Shown: positions 26,552 to 36,139 of the stretch, in pieces
Position numbering within the stretch: position 1 is the stretch's first letter
Layout: every line of letters begins with the position of its first letter
Assembly: GCA_021774575.1 (NCBI GenBank)
Contig: JAJFIX010000026.1
Location: 27,985 to 91,984 of the forward strand
Origin: Alphaproteobacteria bacterium
Lineage (GTDB): Bacteria; Pseudomonadota; Alphaproteobacteria; UBA6615
Length of the DNA stretch: 64,000 nucleotides
Direction of reading: 5' to 3'
Made by a program: the position numbers and the translations under genes
Notes under the pieces: generated by a model
Database searches by the model: none
What the model was told of the DNA's origin: nothing
The model's input: the letters and a program-made list of their open reading frames with translations, nothing else

Positions 26552-26848
26552 TCAGCCTGGAGATCCATCGACTATAACGATTTCGACCTCGCCGACACCG
26601 CCAATGCGGTGCTCTCGGGCGGCCTGATATTCAGCCGATTGATAGGCCGCAACGGCCGACTCAAAATCGGGAAATTCAATAACAACGAAACGATGATATT
26701 TGTCCGTTCCTTCCATAACCTGATAACGCCCACCTCGCGCCAAAACTCGTGCGTTATAGGGTTTGAGAATTTCAGGTATTGCCTGCGTATATTTTTTGTA
26801 AGTTTCTGGGTCGTTAACCTTTGACCGCGCGGTCCAATAAGCCGCCAT
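26552..26848 (-). CDS. DUF1330 family protein
   Basis: A 98-residue ferredoxin-like (dimeric alpha/beta barrel) protein with the DUF1330 pattern: AAYWTARSKVNDPETYKKY, a central LARGGRYQVMEG, then VVIEFPDFESAVAAYQSAEYQ. GGGAG lies before the ATG. The function of the family is not known. It sits between the TRAP binding-protein gene and the divergent permease genes and probably shares their regulation. Confidence 0.9.
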   Translation of the reverse strand: MAAYWTARSKVNDPETYKKYTQAIPEILKPYNARVLARGGRYQVMEGTDKYHRFVVIEFPDFESAVAAYQSAEYQAAREHRIGGVGEVEIVIVDGSPG

Positions 26849-27110
26849 AATTCAATCTCCCTATTTGGTTCGTCGACCGTTGCGCTACATTCATGCTTGC
26901 TCACCGCGCTAGAATGCCAAGATAAACCCGGCTCGAATCAACGAATACGTACACCGAATCGGCCAACGGGCCGCAATTAATGTTCCATTTGAATAAAAAA
27001 TCCGTATAAGTGCACCCTGGATTACATTCGACCATAATTTTTCGGCATTTTTTTGTCGGGGAGAATTTTGCCGGATGACGCTGGCGAGAATCTTTTAGGA
27101 TAATCATTCT

Positions 27111-27776
27111 ATGATAAGCTGGTTAACAGACCCGGTAGCATATTGGGAAAGTGATAGAATTTCGTTTATCATCATTTGGCTCAGCTTTTTTGCCTTAATT
27201 GCGATTATTGTTGCAAACATCAAAACGCCGGGAAAAATCCTGCAAAATATTGATACTGCAATTGATAAATTAGCAATATTCCTGAATATTCTCGCCGCTG
27301 CCTGGATCATGATGATGGCATGGGTTGTCCTGATCGATGTCATCGCCCTCGGAATCAGAAAACCGATTGAAGGCGGCACCGAAATGGTCGCCAACTCGGT
27401 CATCGTCATATTATTTGCCCAAATACCATTGGCAATCCGCCACGGCGGCATGATCCGTACGACCATCATTTACGACAATGCTCCGAAAAGAATGAAAGCG
27501 ATTATCGATGGGTTCGCATACATATTGGGAATGATTTTCTTTGCCGCTATTGCGAATGGCGGCTGGGACAATATGGTCCTCGGATTTGCGCGACATGAAT
27601 TCCAGATTATTGGCAAGGGCACTTTCCCGCTTTGGCCGTTCCGATATGTTCCGGTTTGGTTCAGCGTGCTCGCCGTAGTCATATATGGCTTCCTGTTTAT
27701 CAACCTCTTTGTGAAGTCAGCTGAAGAACGGGCCCATGACGAAGCCGAAGGGGCGCCAAGCTCTCCAGCCCACTAA
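27111..27776 (+). CDS. TRAP transporter small permease (DctQ type), second system
   Basis: A 221-residue membrane subunit. It has an extra N-terminal helix (about 14-36, SFIIIWLSFFALIAIIVAN) before the four DctQ helices, so it is longer than the usual 160-190 residues. The DctQ signature is VLIDVIALGIRKPIEGGTEM. It ends hydrophilic. The large permease follows after 68 bases. The 262 bases upstream are AT-rich and form the divergent promoter region with DUF1330. Confidence 0.88.
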   Translation: MISWLTDPVAYWESDRISFIIIWLSFFALIAIIVANIKTPGKILQNIDTAIDKLAIFLNILAAAWIMMMAWVVLIDVIALGIRKPIEGGTEMVANSVIVILFAQIPLAIRHGGMIRTTIIYDNAPKRMKAIIDGFAYILGMIFFAAIANGGWDNMVLGFARHEFQIIGKGTFPLWPFRYVPVWFSVLAVVIYGFLFINLFVKSAEERAHDEAEGAPSSPAH

Positions 27777-27844
27777 TTAGAATATTCTGTTGAACGGACG
27801 TCAGAGTTTGATCGGCCGCCTGTAGGTATCGAAAGGACAAAAAA

Positions 27845-29323
27845 ATGGATCTCCAGCTCCTCATGATGGTGACGTTGATCGGTATGATCATCGCGATCCT
27901 GATGGGTATCCATATTGGCCTATCGTTGGGCATGACGGCGTTTTTGGGCACATGGGTTGCCTTCAGCGGCGGCTTTCGGCCAGGCGTCGATTTGACCGAT
28001 ACATTTTTCGGCGGGTTTATGAGCGCCGGTATGATCGATTTTTTTGAAGTCAAGACGAAAGGGCTGCTACAGGCCCTATCGATGGTTGGGAACACTGCTT
28101 TCGAGCAACTGCGCAGAGAGATTTTTGCCGCCATTCCGCTCTTCGTGTTGATGGGCGATTTTGTCGCCAAATCGGGAACAGCGCGCGATCTCTATAATCT
28201 GGTCAACCGGGTCCTCTTTTTCTTGCCGGGACGCCTGGCGGCGGCAACGGTCATCGGCAATGCGGTGTTTTCGGCTGTTACCGGCGTTTCAATCGCGTCG
28301 GCCGCCGCGTTTAGCCGCATCGCCTATCCGCAAATGATGCATTATAACTATAAGCGTTCATTCGCCCTCGGCTCAGTCGCTGGCAGCGCCTGCCTCGGTA
28401 TGCTCATTCCTCCATCGATCTTGATGATCATCTGGGGCATTACCATTGAAGAATCCGTCGGCAAGCTCTTTCTCGCAGGCGTTCTGCCGGGCATTATTTT
28501 GGCCGGTCTATTCGTCATGTATTCAGTCGTGGTGGCCATTCATAACCCGAAAGCGGCACCAAGGGTCACCAGCAACCTATCGGGCGAATTCAGCATATCA
28601 GAACTCACCAGCGGGCTTGGCATCCTTATCCTTATTCTCAGCATTATCGGCGGTATCGGCATGGGCCTGTTTACCAGTTTCCAGGCCGCCGGAATTGGTG
28701 CTTTGGGCGCCCTGCTGCTCGGTGTAATCAAGGGTATGCGCTGGCGTGGCATAGCCGACGCGGTCGTTGACGCGGCAAAAACTGCTGCTCCGCTACTCAT
28801 TTTGCTGATGACCGCTGCCATGTACTCGAAATTCCTGACTTTAAGCAACGTCATCCCGTTAATCGACGACGCGTTGCACAGTACCGGCTTAGAGGGCGGC
28901 GGCATTATCCTGATGATGGTCATCATCTGGCTGCTTATGGGAACTCTTTTGGACAGTGTTTCTATTATCCTGCTGACTCTGCCCCTGTTTTGGCCAATCG
29001 CCGAGGAACTTGGCACCGACCCCTTCGCCTTTGCCGTCTTCGGCATTCTCGCCATTGAGGCAGGCTTGCTGACGCCGCCATTCGGGCTCTTGGTTTACAC
29101 AGTGAAAGGGGCTGTCCCGGATAAAACAGTCCAGCTCGGTGAAATTTTTAAGGGCTCAATTCCATACTGGTTACTGATGCTCGTCGCCATGGCCTTGGTC
29201 TGGTATTTTCCTATTCTTGCCACGGCGCTACACAAGAAAACGCCGACACGCACCCAGGCCGACCCGCCGCCCATTATCGAAGTTCAGTCGGCGGCCCCAA
29301 GCTGGCAGCTGCTCCCGATCTAA
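27845..29323 (+). CDS. TRAP transporter large permease (DctM type), second system
   Basis: A 492-residue Na+-coupled permease. AAAGGA precedes the ATG. It is strongly similar to the first DctM at 12192-13544 (SIASAAAFSRIAYPQM, CLGMLIPPSILMIIWG, IEAGLLTPPFGLLVYTV). It has an insertion of about 25 residues after the first helices (PGVDLTDTFFGGF onward) and a C-terminal tail of some 30 Pro/Thr-rich residues. A dehalogenase gene starts 18 bases later, so the two are probably one transcript. Confidence 0.95.
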   Translation: MDLQLLMMVTLIGMIIAILMGIHIGLSLGMTAFLGTWVAFSGGFRPGVDLTDTFFGGFMSAGMIDFFEVKTKGLLQALSMVGNTAFEQLRREIFAAIPLFVLMGDFVAKSGTARDLYNLVNRVLFFLPGRLAAATVIGNAVFSAVTGVSIASAAAFSRIAYPQMMHYNYKRSFALGSVAGSACLGMLIPPSILMIIWGITIEESVGKLFLAGVLPGIILAGLFVMYSVVVAIHNPKAAPRVTSNLSGEFSISELTSGLGILILILSIIGGIGMGLFTSFQAAGIGALGALLLGVIKGMRWRGIADAVVDAAKTAAPLLILLMTAAMYSKFLTLSNVIPLIDDALHSTGLEGGGIILMMVIIWLLMGTLLDSVSIILLTLPLFWPIAEELGTDPFAFAVFGILAIEAGLLTPPFGLLVYTVKGAVPDKTVQLGEIFKGSIPYWLLMLVAMALVWYFPILATALHKKTPTRTQADPPPIIEVQSAAPSWQLLPI

Positions 29324-29341
29324 CTATTTTCGCAAAGGACG

Positions 29342-30241
29342 ATGCCCCGCATGGCGAAATACGACGTTTCGGCAACCAACCCCTATAGGCCCAAGAAAGT
29401 AGCCGTACTCGATACTGAGATGGCCTATCTTGAGGCGGGGTCGGGCGATCCCATTATATTTCTCCACGGCAATCCGACCCGCGCCTATTTGTGGCGAAAC
29501 ATCATTCCCCACCTAGAAGGGCTGGGTCGATGCCTTGCACCCGATCTCGTCGGCTTAGGCGATTCCGGGAAAATGCCCAGCGGAACTTACCGCTACCCAG
29601 AACATATTAAATATCTCGACGCTTGGTTCGACGCCGTGAATGTCGGCAAGAACGCCATTATGGTGGTTCATGACTGGGGTGCGGCCCTCGGTTTTAACCG
29701 GGTCGCCACCCACCCGGAAGATTTTGCCGGACTAGCCTATATGGAGGCAATGGTGCGGCCCCGCAAATGGGCCGATTTACCCGAAGACCGGATCCCGCAA
29801 TTTAAGGCCTTCAGAACGGTCGAGGGCGCAGCCAAGGTGATGGAAGGCAATCTTTTTGTCGAAAACCTATTGTTCGATCAGGGCGTCATCCGGGATCTGA
29901 GCGACGAAGAAAAAGACATCTACCGGGCGCCCTTTAAGGATAATGTCGAATCCCGGCGCCCGACCCTCGTCTTTCCTTGCGAAATACCGTTTGACGGTGA
30001 GCCGGCGGATAATCACAAGATCGTCCAACGCTATTCCGACTTTCTTGCAGCCAGCGACATGCCAAAGCTGTTTCTAAACACCACAGAGGGACACGCGCTG
30101 GTCGGTGGCCCCCGTGATTTTTGCCGGACCTGGAAAAATCAAACCGAAATCACCGTAGAAGGTCGCCATTACGCCCAGGAGGACAGCCCCCGGGAAATTG
30201 GCGAAGCCATCGCGGCATTTGTTTCCCGCGTCCGGGGCTAA
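29342..30241 (+). CDS. Haloalkane dehalogenase, LinB/DhaA type, second copy
   Basis: A 299-residue subfamily-II haloalkane dehalogenase. The full active site is visible: Asn in FLHGNPTRAYLWRN, Asp and Trp in VVHDWGAALGF, Glu in GLAYMEAMVRP, and His in GRHYAQEDSPREIG. Its sequence follows LinB more closely than the copy at 24218 does. The start at 29342 has AAAGGA just upstream; an ATG three codons later is possible. It directly follows the TRAP permease gene, which suggests that the imported compound or a product is its substrate. Confidence 0.9.
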   Translation: MPRMAKYDVSATNPYRPKKVAVLDTEMAYLEAGSGDPIIFLHGNPTRAYLWRNIIPHLEGLGRCLAPDLVGLGDSGKMPSGTYRYPEHIKYLDAWFDAVNVGKNAIMVVHDWGAALGFNRVATHPEDFAGLAYMEAMVRPRKWADLPEDRIPQFKAFRTVEGAAKVMEGNLFVENLLFDQGVIRDLSDEEKDIYRAPFKDNVESRRPTLVFPCEIPFDGEPADNHKIVQRYSDFLAASDMPKLFLNTTEGHALVGGPRDFCRTWKNQTEITVEGRHYAQEDSPREIGEAIAAFVSRVRG

Positions 30242-30298
30242 TATAGTCCTCTCCTCTCCAGCCTCGTTTGGAGAAAACCCAATTTTGGAGAATTCCCA

Positions 30299-31174
30299 GT
30301 GAAATTTCCCATGGAGCGCGTCCCCTATTCGGCCATAATTGACCGGCCGCCGCTGCCGCTACCCGGTGGCGCGCGCATGGCCGTATGGATCTGCGTCAAT
30401 GTCGAGGATTGGGAAATCCGCCGTGCCCAGCCGCGCACCGTCCTGCCCCCACCCCAGGGGATCCCCCTTGAACCCGACATCCCGAACTGGGCCTGGCACG
30501 AATATGGCAATCGGGTTGGTTTCTGGCGCATTGCCGAGGCTCTGAAATCGCGCGGCATTATCCCGACCATGCCGGTCAATGGACGAGTTCTCGAAACACG
30601 AACCCGCATTGCCCAATATGCCCTGGACGAAGGCTGGGAGTTTATGGGCCATGGCTATGTCCAGGGACCAATGCACCGGGTCGAAGACCAGCGCGCCGCC
30701 ATCCGCCGCACCGTCGAGGCAATCAAGACCTTTACCGGCAAGGCGCCCGTCGGCTGGGAAAGTCCGGGCCTGACGGAAACCTTTGATACAATCGATCTGT
30801 TGGCTGAGGAGGGGCTGAAATATGTCGCCGACTGGGTCATGGATGACCAGCCATTTGATATCGACACCTCTGCCGGCCCCATTCTATCGGTGCCTTATTC
30901 GGTGGAAACAAACGACATCACGATGATGGCGATCCAGCATCACAGCTCCGACGAAATGTTTAAGCGGACCAAAGATCAATTCGACCGATTGCGTATGGAA
31001 GGCGAGACCATTTCCCGCGTCATGTGTCTGTCCACCCACCCCTATATTTCCGGCGCAGCTCATCGGATCGGCTATCTCGAACAAATTCTCGATTATATTC
31101 AAAGCCATGACGACGTATTGATCTGGACCGGCGAGCAAGTTATGGACTGGTACCGGGAAACGGCGGCATCATGA
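30299..31174 (+). CDS. Polysaccharide deacetylase (NodB-fold) family protein
   Basis: A 291-residue NodB-fold protein resembling the PuuE/allantoinase-like branch, which acts on small amides rather than polymers. VNVEDWE stands where classical members have the TFDD metal motif, and FMGHGYVQG supplies a metal-site His. The GTG at 30299 is placed by GGAG eight bases upstream; an ATG four codons later is possible. It overlaps the VOC gene by ATGA. Substrate unknown. Confidence 0.85.
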   Translation: MKFPMERVPYSAIIDRPPLPLPGGARMAVWICVNVEDWEIRRAQPRTVLPPPQGIPLEPDIPNWAWHEYGNRVGFWRIAEALKSRGIIPTMPVNGRVLETRTRIAQYALDEGWEFMGHGYVQGPMHRVEDQRAAIRRTVEAIKTFTGKAPVGWESPGLTETFDTIDLLAEEGLKYVADWVMDDQPFDIDTSAGPILSVPYSVETNDITMMAIQHHSSDEMFKRTKDQFDRLRMEGETISRVMCLSTHPYISGAAHRIGYLEQILDYIQSHDDVLIWTGEQVMDWYRETAAS

Positions 31175-31617
31175 GCCTTGCAACCCTTGACCATGTGCTG
31201 ATCCGAGCCCGCGACCTCGACGAGACGAGGGACTTTTTTGTCAACGTCTTGGGCTTTACGGTCGGCAAACGTCCGCCGTTTAAATTTGACGGGTATTGGC
31301 TTTACCTCGGCGATAAACCGGTGGTGCATTTAGCCAAGGCAACCGTCGACACTGAATTGAGCGACTATTTTGGTGAAGACAATCAAACTGGAGACGGCGA
31401 AGGCAATAGTGCCGTTGACCATGTCGCCTTCCATGGGACGGGCATTGACGAATTTGCCAACCGGATCGAAGCACATGAAATTGCCTGCGTTCGCCGCAAT
31501 GTGCCGCTGACCGACCTCCATCAATTTTTTCTTCACGATCCAAACGGCGTGAAAGTCGAAATAAATTTTGACGCAAAAGAGCTGTCGGAAGCGGACCGGG
31601 AAAAATACGAAAATTGA
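31171..31617 (+). CDS. VOC (glyoxalase/dioxygenase) superfamily protein
   Basis: A 148-residue vicinal-oxygen-chelate protein. It opens LDHVLIRARDLDETRDFFVNVLGF, and DHVAFHGTGIDEF begins the second beta-alpha-beta-beta unit. The metal ligands are probably the His in LDHV, the His in VDHVAF and Glu in VKVEINFD. Members are glyoxalases, dioxygenases or resistance proteins. Translation is coupled to the deacetylase gene by ATGA. Confidence 0.88.
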   Translation: MSLATLDHVLIRARDLDETRDFFVNVLGFTVGKRPPFKFDGYWLYLGDKPVVHLAKATVDTELSDYFGEDNQTGDGEGNSAVDHVAFHGTGIDEFANRIEAHEIACVRRNVPLTDLHQFFLHDPNGVKVEINFDAKELSEADREKYEN

Positions 31618-31704
31618 ATAGGCGATGGGATTGCGGCAAAGCCACCTGACATATATTGATCTCATTTGATGCTATCCCAAATTCTAGAACCAATTGAGGA
31701 AACG

Positions 31705-32679
31705 ATGCCCGCAACCGAACTGCCCGTTTTGGACCTTGGAGCCTATCGCGCCGGCGAGCCAGGTGCGCTTGAAGCCCTGGCCAAAGAACTCGCCTTTGTG
31801 CAGGAAAATATTGGGTTTTATGTTGTCGTCAATCATGGCGCCGACCAAGCCATCATTGACCACACCCACAAAGAGCTGGAGCGTTTTTTCGCCATTTCCG
31901 AGGACGAGAAAATGGCGCTCAAAATCGACGCCAGTTCGGTCGGTTATGTGCCTCCCAAGTCAACCGTCTACGTGACTTCGGTGGTCAACGAGAACACCAA
32001 GCTCGACCTCAACGAGACGCTAATCACCGCCCTTGAGCGCCCTGCGGACCACCCACATATGAAGGCCGGAACGCGCTTCACTGGCCCGAATAAATGGCCG
32101 AGCAACCTGCCGGGTTTTCGGGAATCGATTGTCAATTACCAGCAGGAAATGGTCGCGCTGGGTCGGTTGATGCTGCCGATCTATGCAACCGCCCTTGACC
32201 TGCCCGCCGATTATTTCGACTCCATGTTTACCGACCCGATTATGTGGAGCCGCAACGCCCACTATCCTGCGGTCGAGCCCGAGGAAAACCAATTCGGCAT
32301 TTCCCCCCATTCGGACCATAGTTTCATCACCCTGCTCCCCATCCCCGGCGTGCCTGGCCTGGAAATCTTGACCCAGGACGGGGATTGGGTTGAGGCCCAA
32401 CCGATCGACGGAGGCATAATCGTCAACACAGGCGAATTCATGAACCGCTGGACCAATGGCCGGTTCATCGCCACACCGCACCGGGTCGTGCCGCCGCCAA
32501 CCGACCGCTATTCCATCGCCACGTTTTTCAATCCGAATTACGACACAGTGGCCGAGGTTTTGGAAACCTGCAGCAGCCCGGAAAATCCGCCTCGCTATGA
32601 ACCAATGCAGCTTATCGACTATGTACAATGGTATATTGATCTTAATTACAAACGCGACGCCGGGGGCCATCAGGCTTAA
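31705..32679 (+). CDS. 2-oxoglutarate/Fe(II) oxygenase, isopenicillin-N-synthase-like
   Basis: A non-heme iron oxygenase of 324 residues. The N-terminal DIOX_N domain (ELPVLDLGAYRAGEP) is followed by the catalytic core. The iron ligands are His and Asp in ISPHSDHSFITLL and His in TPHRVVPP. The 2-oxoglutarate-type Arg-x-Ser is DRYSIA. GAGGAAA places the start at 31705; a TTG-ATG pair 36-39 bases upstream also opens the frame. It probably hydroxylates or desaturates a metabolite of the pathway encoded around it. Confidence 0.9.
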   Translation: MPATELPVLDLGAYRAGEPGALEALAKELAFVQENIGFYVVVNHGADQAIIDHTHKELERFFAISEDEKMALKIDASSVGYVPPKSTVYVTSVVNENTKLDLNETLITALERPADHPHMKAGTRFTGPNKWPSNLPGFRESIVNYQQEMVALGRLMLPIYATALDLPADYFDSMFTDPIMWSRNAHYPAVEPEENQFGISPHSDHSFITLLPIPGVPGLEILTQDGDWVEAQPIDGGIIVNTGEFMNRWTNGRFIATPHRVVPPPTDRYSIATFFNPNYDTVAEVLETCSSPENPPRYEPMQLIDYVQWYIDLNYKRDAGGHQA

Positions 32680-32702
32680 AGGCCGCGATAAGGGAGACTA
32701 AA

Positions 32703-33671
32703 ATGCCAAGGCGTTTTGATGAAAAAATGTTCGATATGAGCCATCTCGAAGCAATGGCCGAGAAATGCAACAATTGGGGCCGCTGGGGCCCCGACGACGA
32801 GATCGGCACGCTCAATTTTATCGGCCCCGATGAGGTCCGCAACGCCGCCTCTCTGGTCAAAAAAGGCAAAACGATTTCCCTCGGTCTAAATTTTGACCGC
32901 AATGGTCCGCAAAAAGGGACCTGGGGCAATCGCTATAATCCCATTCATACCATGATCGCCACCGGCACCGACGCGGTGGCCGGCCGTCAGGCCGACATGA
33001 AAATTCAATACGCCGATGACACGGTGGCGATGCCCCTGCAATGCGGCACCCAATGGGATGCGCTCGGCCATATTTTCTATAAAGATAAAATGTGGAACGG
33101 CTATGACGCGACCCTGGTCGACGTCAACGGCGCGGAAAAAAACGGCATCGAAAAAGTAAAAGACAAGATGTTTGGCCGCGGCGTATTGCTCGATGTCGCT
33201 CGCCACTTGGGTGTCGATTTCATCGAAGATGGAATGGCGATCACCAATGACGACCTCGATGCCACAGCCAAAGCCCAAGGGATCGAAATTAAGCGCGGTG
33301 ATTTTGTCATCGTACGCACCGGTCAGATGCAGCAACGGCTGGCCGATGGTGAATGGGGCGGTTATGCCGGCGGCGATGCGCCGGGCCTTGCCTTTGAAAC
33401 CGCGGAATGGATTTATACGAAAGAAATTGCCGCGATCTGCATGGACACCTGGGGCTGCGAAGTCCGCCCGAACGAAACCAACGATGCCCAGCAACCCTGG
33501 CACTGGGTTGTGATACCCAAAATCGGCATCACGATGGGTGAGATTTTCAATTTAACAGAACTCGCCGACGATTGCGCCGAGGACGGCGTCTATGAGTTTC
33601 TATTCTGCGCGCCGCCATTGCCGATTACCAAGGCCGTCGGCTCACCGATCAATCCCATGGCGATAAAATAG
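32703..33671 (+). CDS. Cyclase family protein (kynurenine-formamidase-like)
   Basis: A 322-residue PF04199-type hydrolase. The usual metal motif HxGTHxD appears as QCGTQWDALGH, so two of the histidines are Gln, a variant that may alter metal binding. GRGVLLDVARHLG and FVIVRTGQMQQRL are typical core segments. Family members hydrolyse amides or lactams such as formylkynurenine and isatin. GGGAGA precedes the ATG. It lies 23 bases after the oxygenase gene. Confidence 0.87.
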   Translation: MPRRFDEKMFDMSHLEAMAEKCNNWGRWGPDDEIGTLNFIGPDEVRNAASLVKKGKTISLGLNFDRNGPQKGTWGNRYNPIHTMIATGTDAVAGRQADMKIQYADDTVAMPLQCGTQWDALGHIFYKDKMWNGYDATLVDVNGAEKNGIEKVKDKMFGRGVLLDVARHLGVDFIEDGMAITNDDLDATAKAQGIEIKRGDFVIVRTGQMQQRLADGEWGGYAGGDAPGLAFETAEWIYTKEIAAICMDTWGCEVRPNETNDAQQPWHWVVIPKIGITMGEIFNLTELADDCAEDGVYEFLFCAPPLPITKAVGSPINPMAIK

Positions 33672-33683
33672 GCGTTATCAAAA

Positions 33684-34982
33684 ATGGCCAAGCACCTGAA
33701 AGAACGAAAACCCGTCGAAGAAACCAAGGCGGCGGATAAGGCCGTCCGGGCAACCGTCGAGGATATTTTAGAAAAAGTCGAGGCGGGCGGCGATAAGGCT
33801 GTGCGCGAATTTTCCGAAAAATTTGACAAATGGTCACCGGAAAATTTCCGCCTCACCAATGAGGAGGTCGAGGCCCTCGTCGCCTCCTTACCCGACGAGG
33901 TGATCAGGGACATTAAGTTTGCCCAAACCCAGGTGCGAAATTTCGCCACGGCACAGAAAGCCAGCATGCAGGATGTCGCGGTCGAGAGCCTGCCCGGTAT
34001 CACCTTGGGTCACAAGCACATCCCGGTAAACAGCGTCGGCTGTTATGTGCCTGGCGGCCGTTATCCAATGGTCGCCTCAGCCCATATGTCGATCGTCACT
34101 GCGCGGGTCGCCGGGGTTAAGCGGGTTATCGCATGTACCCCGCCAACCGACGGCAAACCCCATGCCGAAACCGTCGCCGCCATGGCGCTCGCGGGCGCCG
34201 ACGATATTTATATGCTCGGCGGCGTCCAGGCCGTTGCGGCGATGGCCATCGGCACAGAAACGATAGAGCCGGTCGATATGCTGGTCGGCCCGGGCAACGC
34301 CTATGTCGCCGAGGCCAAGCGGCAGCTCTATGGAAGGGTCGGCATCGACTTATTTGCCGGGCCGACGGAAATTCTGGTTATTGCCGACGAAACCTCCGAC
34401 GCCGAAATCATTGTCACCGATCTGCTCGGGCAAGCCGAGCACGGCCCGACCTCGCCCGCCGTACTCATCACAACATCGGAAAGCCTCGCCGGTGAAATCC
34501 CCGCCGAGATAGAGCGGCAGCTCGCCCAACTGCCAACTGCCGAGGTTGCCGGTGCGGCCTGGGCCGACTTTGGCGAGATAATCCTGGTCGACGACATCAA
34601 CGAAGCGGTTCGCGAGGCCGACCGCCTGGCTTTTGAACATGTTGAAGTCCTGACCCAAAACCCGCGCTATTTCCTTGAACATATGACCAATTACGGGGCG
34701 CTCTTTTTAGGGCCCGAGACCAATGTTTCTTACGGCGATAAGGTGATTGGCACCAACCACACCCTGCCGACAAAGGGTGCCGCGAACTATACCGGCGGCT
34801 TGTGGGTCGGAAAATTTATAAAGACCGTCACCTGGCAGGAGGTGACCCCTGACGCCAGCGCCAAGATCGGCGAATATTGCTCACGCCTCTGCGCCATCGA
34901 GAAATTCTGGGGCCACAAGGAACAAGCCGATCTGCGATTGCGTCGCTATGGCGGCAAAAATGTCGGTCTTGGAGCAAAGTAG
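33684..34982 (+). CDS. Histidinol dehydrogenase-family enzyme (HpsN-like)
   Basis: A Zn- and NAD-dependent alcohol-to-acid dehydrogenase of 432 residues. Visible motifs are [51 protein letters not shown] (zinc/catalytic region) and [20 protein letters not shown]. It is not beside his genes. Members in such contexts oxidise other alcohols, such as the sulfopropanediol dehydrogenase HpsN. Its place after the oxygenase and cyclase genes suggests a terminal oxidation of a catabolite. Confidence 0.9.
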   Translation: MAKHLKERKPVEETKAADKAVRATVEDILEKVEAGGDKAVREFSEKFDKWSPENFRLTNEEVEALVASLPDEVIRDIKFAQTQVRNFATAQKASMQDVAVESLPGITLGHKHIPVNSVGCYVPGGRYPMVASAHMSIVTARVAGVKRVIACTPPTDGKPHAETVAAMALAGADDIYMLGGVQAVAAMAIGTETIEPVDMLVGPGNAYVAEAKRQLYGRVGIDLFAGPTEILVIADETSDAEIIVTDLLGQAEHGPTSPAVLITTSESLAGEIPAEIERQLAQLPTAEVAGAAWADFGEIILVDDINEAVREADRLAFEHVEVLTQNPRYFLEHMTNYGALFLGPETNVSYGDKVIGTNHTLPTKGAANYTGGLWVGKFIKTVTWQEVTPDASAKIGEYCSRLCAIEKFWGHKEQADLRLRRYGGKNVGLGAK

Positions 34983-35186
34983 CCAACAGAGAACGCCCCC
35001 GGCTCCATCAAATAGCCATAATCGCGCGCAATGTTAATTTCGTTGAAACAAATGTTGCCTAGAATTCGGCTGACCCTCGGATGATTTATCTGAGCGTGGT
35101 CGAACTTTTTTGAACCAAAGTGAGTTAGTTAAATTGTCGTCAAGACAAGCTCAGGACAGAGTTAAGCACGCGCCCGGGGCGATGGC

Positions 35187-35951
35187 ATGATTAGGGTTTC
35201 CCCGCACTCGACGGTTGCAACGTCCCTGCCAACCGAAATAACCCTCGTTAGCTGGAACATGCAAAAGGCCGGATCACCGCATCATTCAGCGGATATGGCC
35301 GGTCTGATTAGTGCCCACGATCCCGATCTTATGTTTGTCCAGGAAGCCTCTGATACCACCATCGAAGCCGGTCATCTTGGCGGTCATTTTGCACCGAGTT
35401 GGTCCTATCCCTGGCCCGGCGGTCCGGCAACCGGGGTCGCCACCATGTCCAAATCACCCCCGGCCGCAGTCACAGCCGCCCGCGCACCCTGGCGAGAACT
35501 CATTGTCGCCACGCCGAAAGTATCGCTGCTCTCGCATTATGCGCTGGCCAATGGCGAAATTTTGCTGGCCATTAATGTGCACCTGATGAATTTCGAAACC
35601 TGGAGCCCGTTCATGCTACGCGCACAGCTGGATGCGCTGGGCCAAGCAATGGCCCGACATAAGGGCCCGATCATTCTGGCCGGTGACTTCAATACCTGGA
35701 ACGCCAGGCGCCTGGCCACTGTCGAGGCTCTAACCGCCCGTTTCGGCCTCTGCGAGGTTGAAGAATTCCCCCCCGGTCGCGCCACCGGCGATCCGGGCAA
35801 TAAGCCCCTGCGCCGATTGCTCGGTATCGATGCGCAGCTGCCCCTAGATCGTGTCTATATTCGCGGTTTTCGCACCCTGGCAGCCGAGGTTCCCCATACC
35901 CGTTCATCGGACCACCGGCCGATCGTCGTCACCATCGGGCTCGTGCAGTAA
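35187..35951 (+). CDS. Endonuclease/exonuclease/phosphatase family protein
   Basis: A 254-residue EEP-fold phosphoesterase. The motifs are in order: SWNMQKAG, FVQEAS (metal Glu), AINVHLMNF, ILAGDFNTWN, LDRVYIRGF and SSDHRPIVV (catalytic His). No signal peptide is seen. It could cleave DNA, RNA or a phospholipid or sugar phosphate. It lies alone, 204 bases after the dehydrogenase and upstream of the polyketide synthase. Confidence 0.9.
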   Translation: MIRVSPHSTVATSLPTEITLVSWNMQKAGSPHHSADMAGLISAHDPDLMFVQEASDTTIEAGHLGGHFAPSWSYPWPGGPATGVATMSKSPPAAVTAARAPWRELIVATPKVSLLSHYALANGEILLAINVHLMNFETWSPFMLRAQLDALGQAMARHKGPIILAGDFNTWNARRLATVEALTARFGLCEVEEFPPGRATGDPGNKPLRRLLGIDAQLPLDRVYIRGFRTLAAEVPHTRSSDHRPIVVTIGLVQ

Positions 35952-35975
35952 CCAACCGTCACTCACCGCTGTTTT

Positions 35976-36000
35976 TTCGGCAGATTGCTGCCGAATTTAA
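35976..36000 (+). terminator. Weak terminator-like hairpin before PKS
   Basis: The stem TTCGGCAG/CTGCCGAA with loop ATTG (35976-35995) is followed by TTTAA. The T-tail is short. It may end the phosphoesterase transcript ahead of the polyketide synthase promoter. Confidence 0.45.
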
Positions 36001-36139
36001 TTCACATTTAGCTCTCATCTCGAATTGATCCGACTCCAACAATTCAGGCATGTTTGGTAACATTGGCGCGAGCTAAAATCATGCCACTCAGTTCTTACAC
36101 GAGTAATAAATTTTCTCGAATGAAAATTTGGTAGGAACG

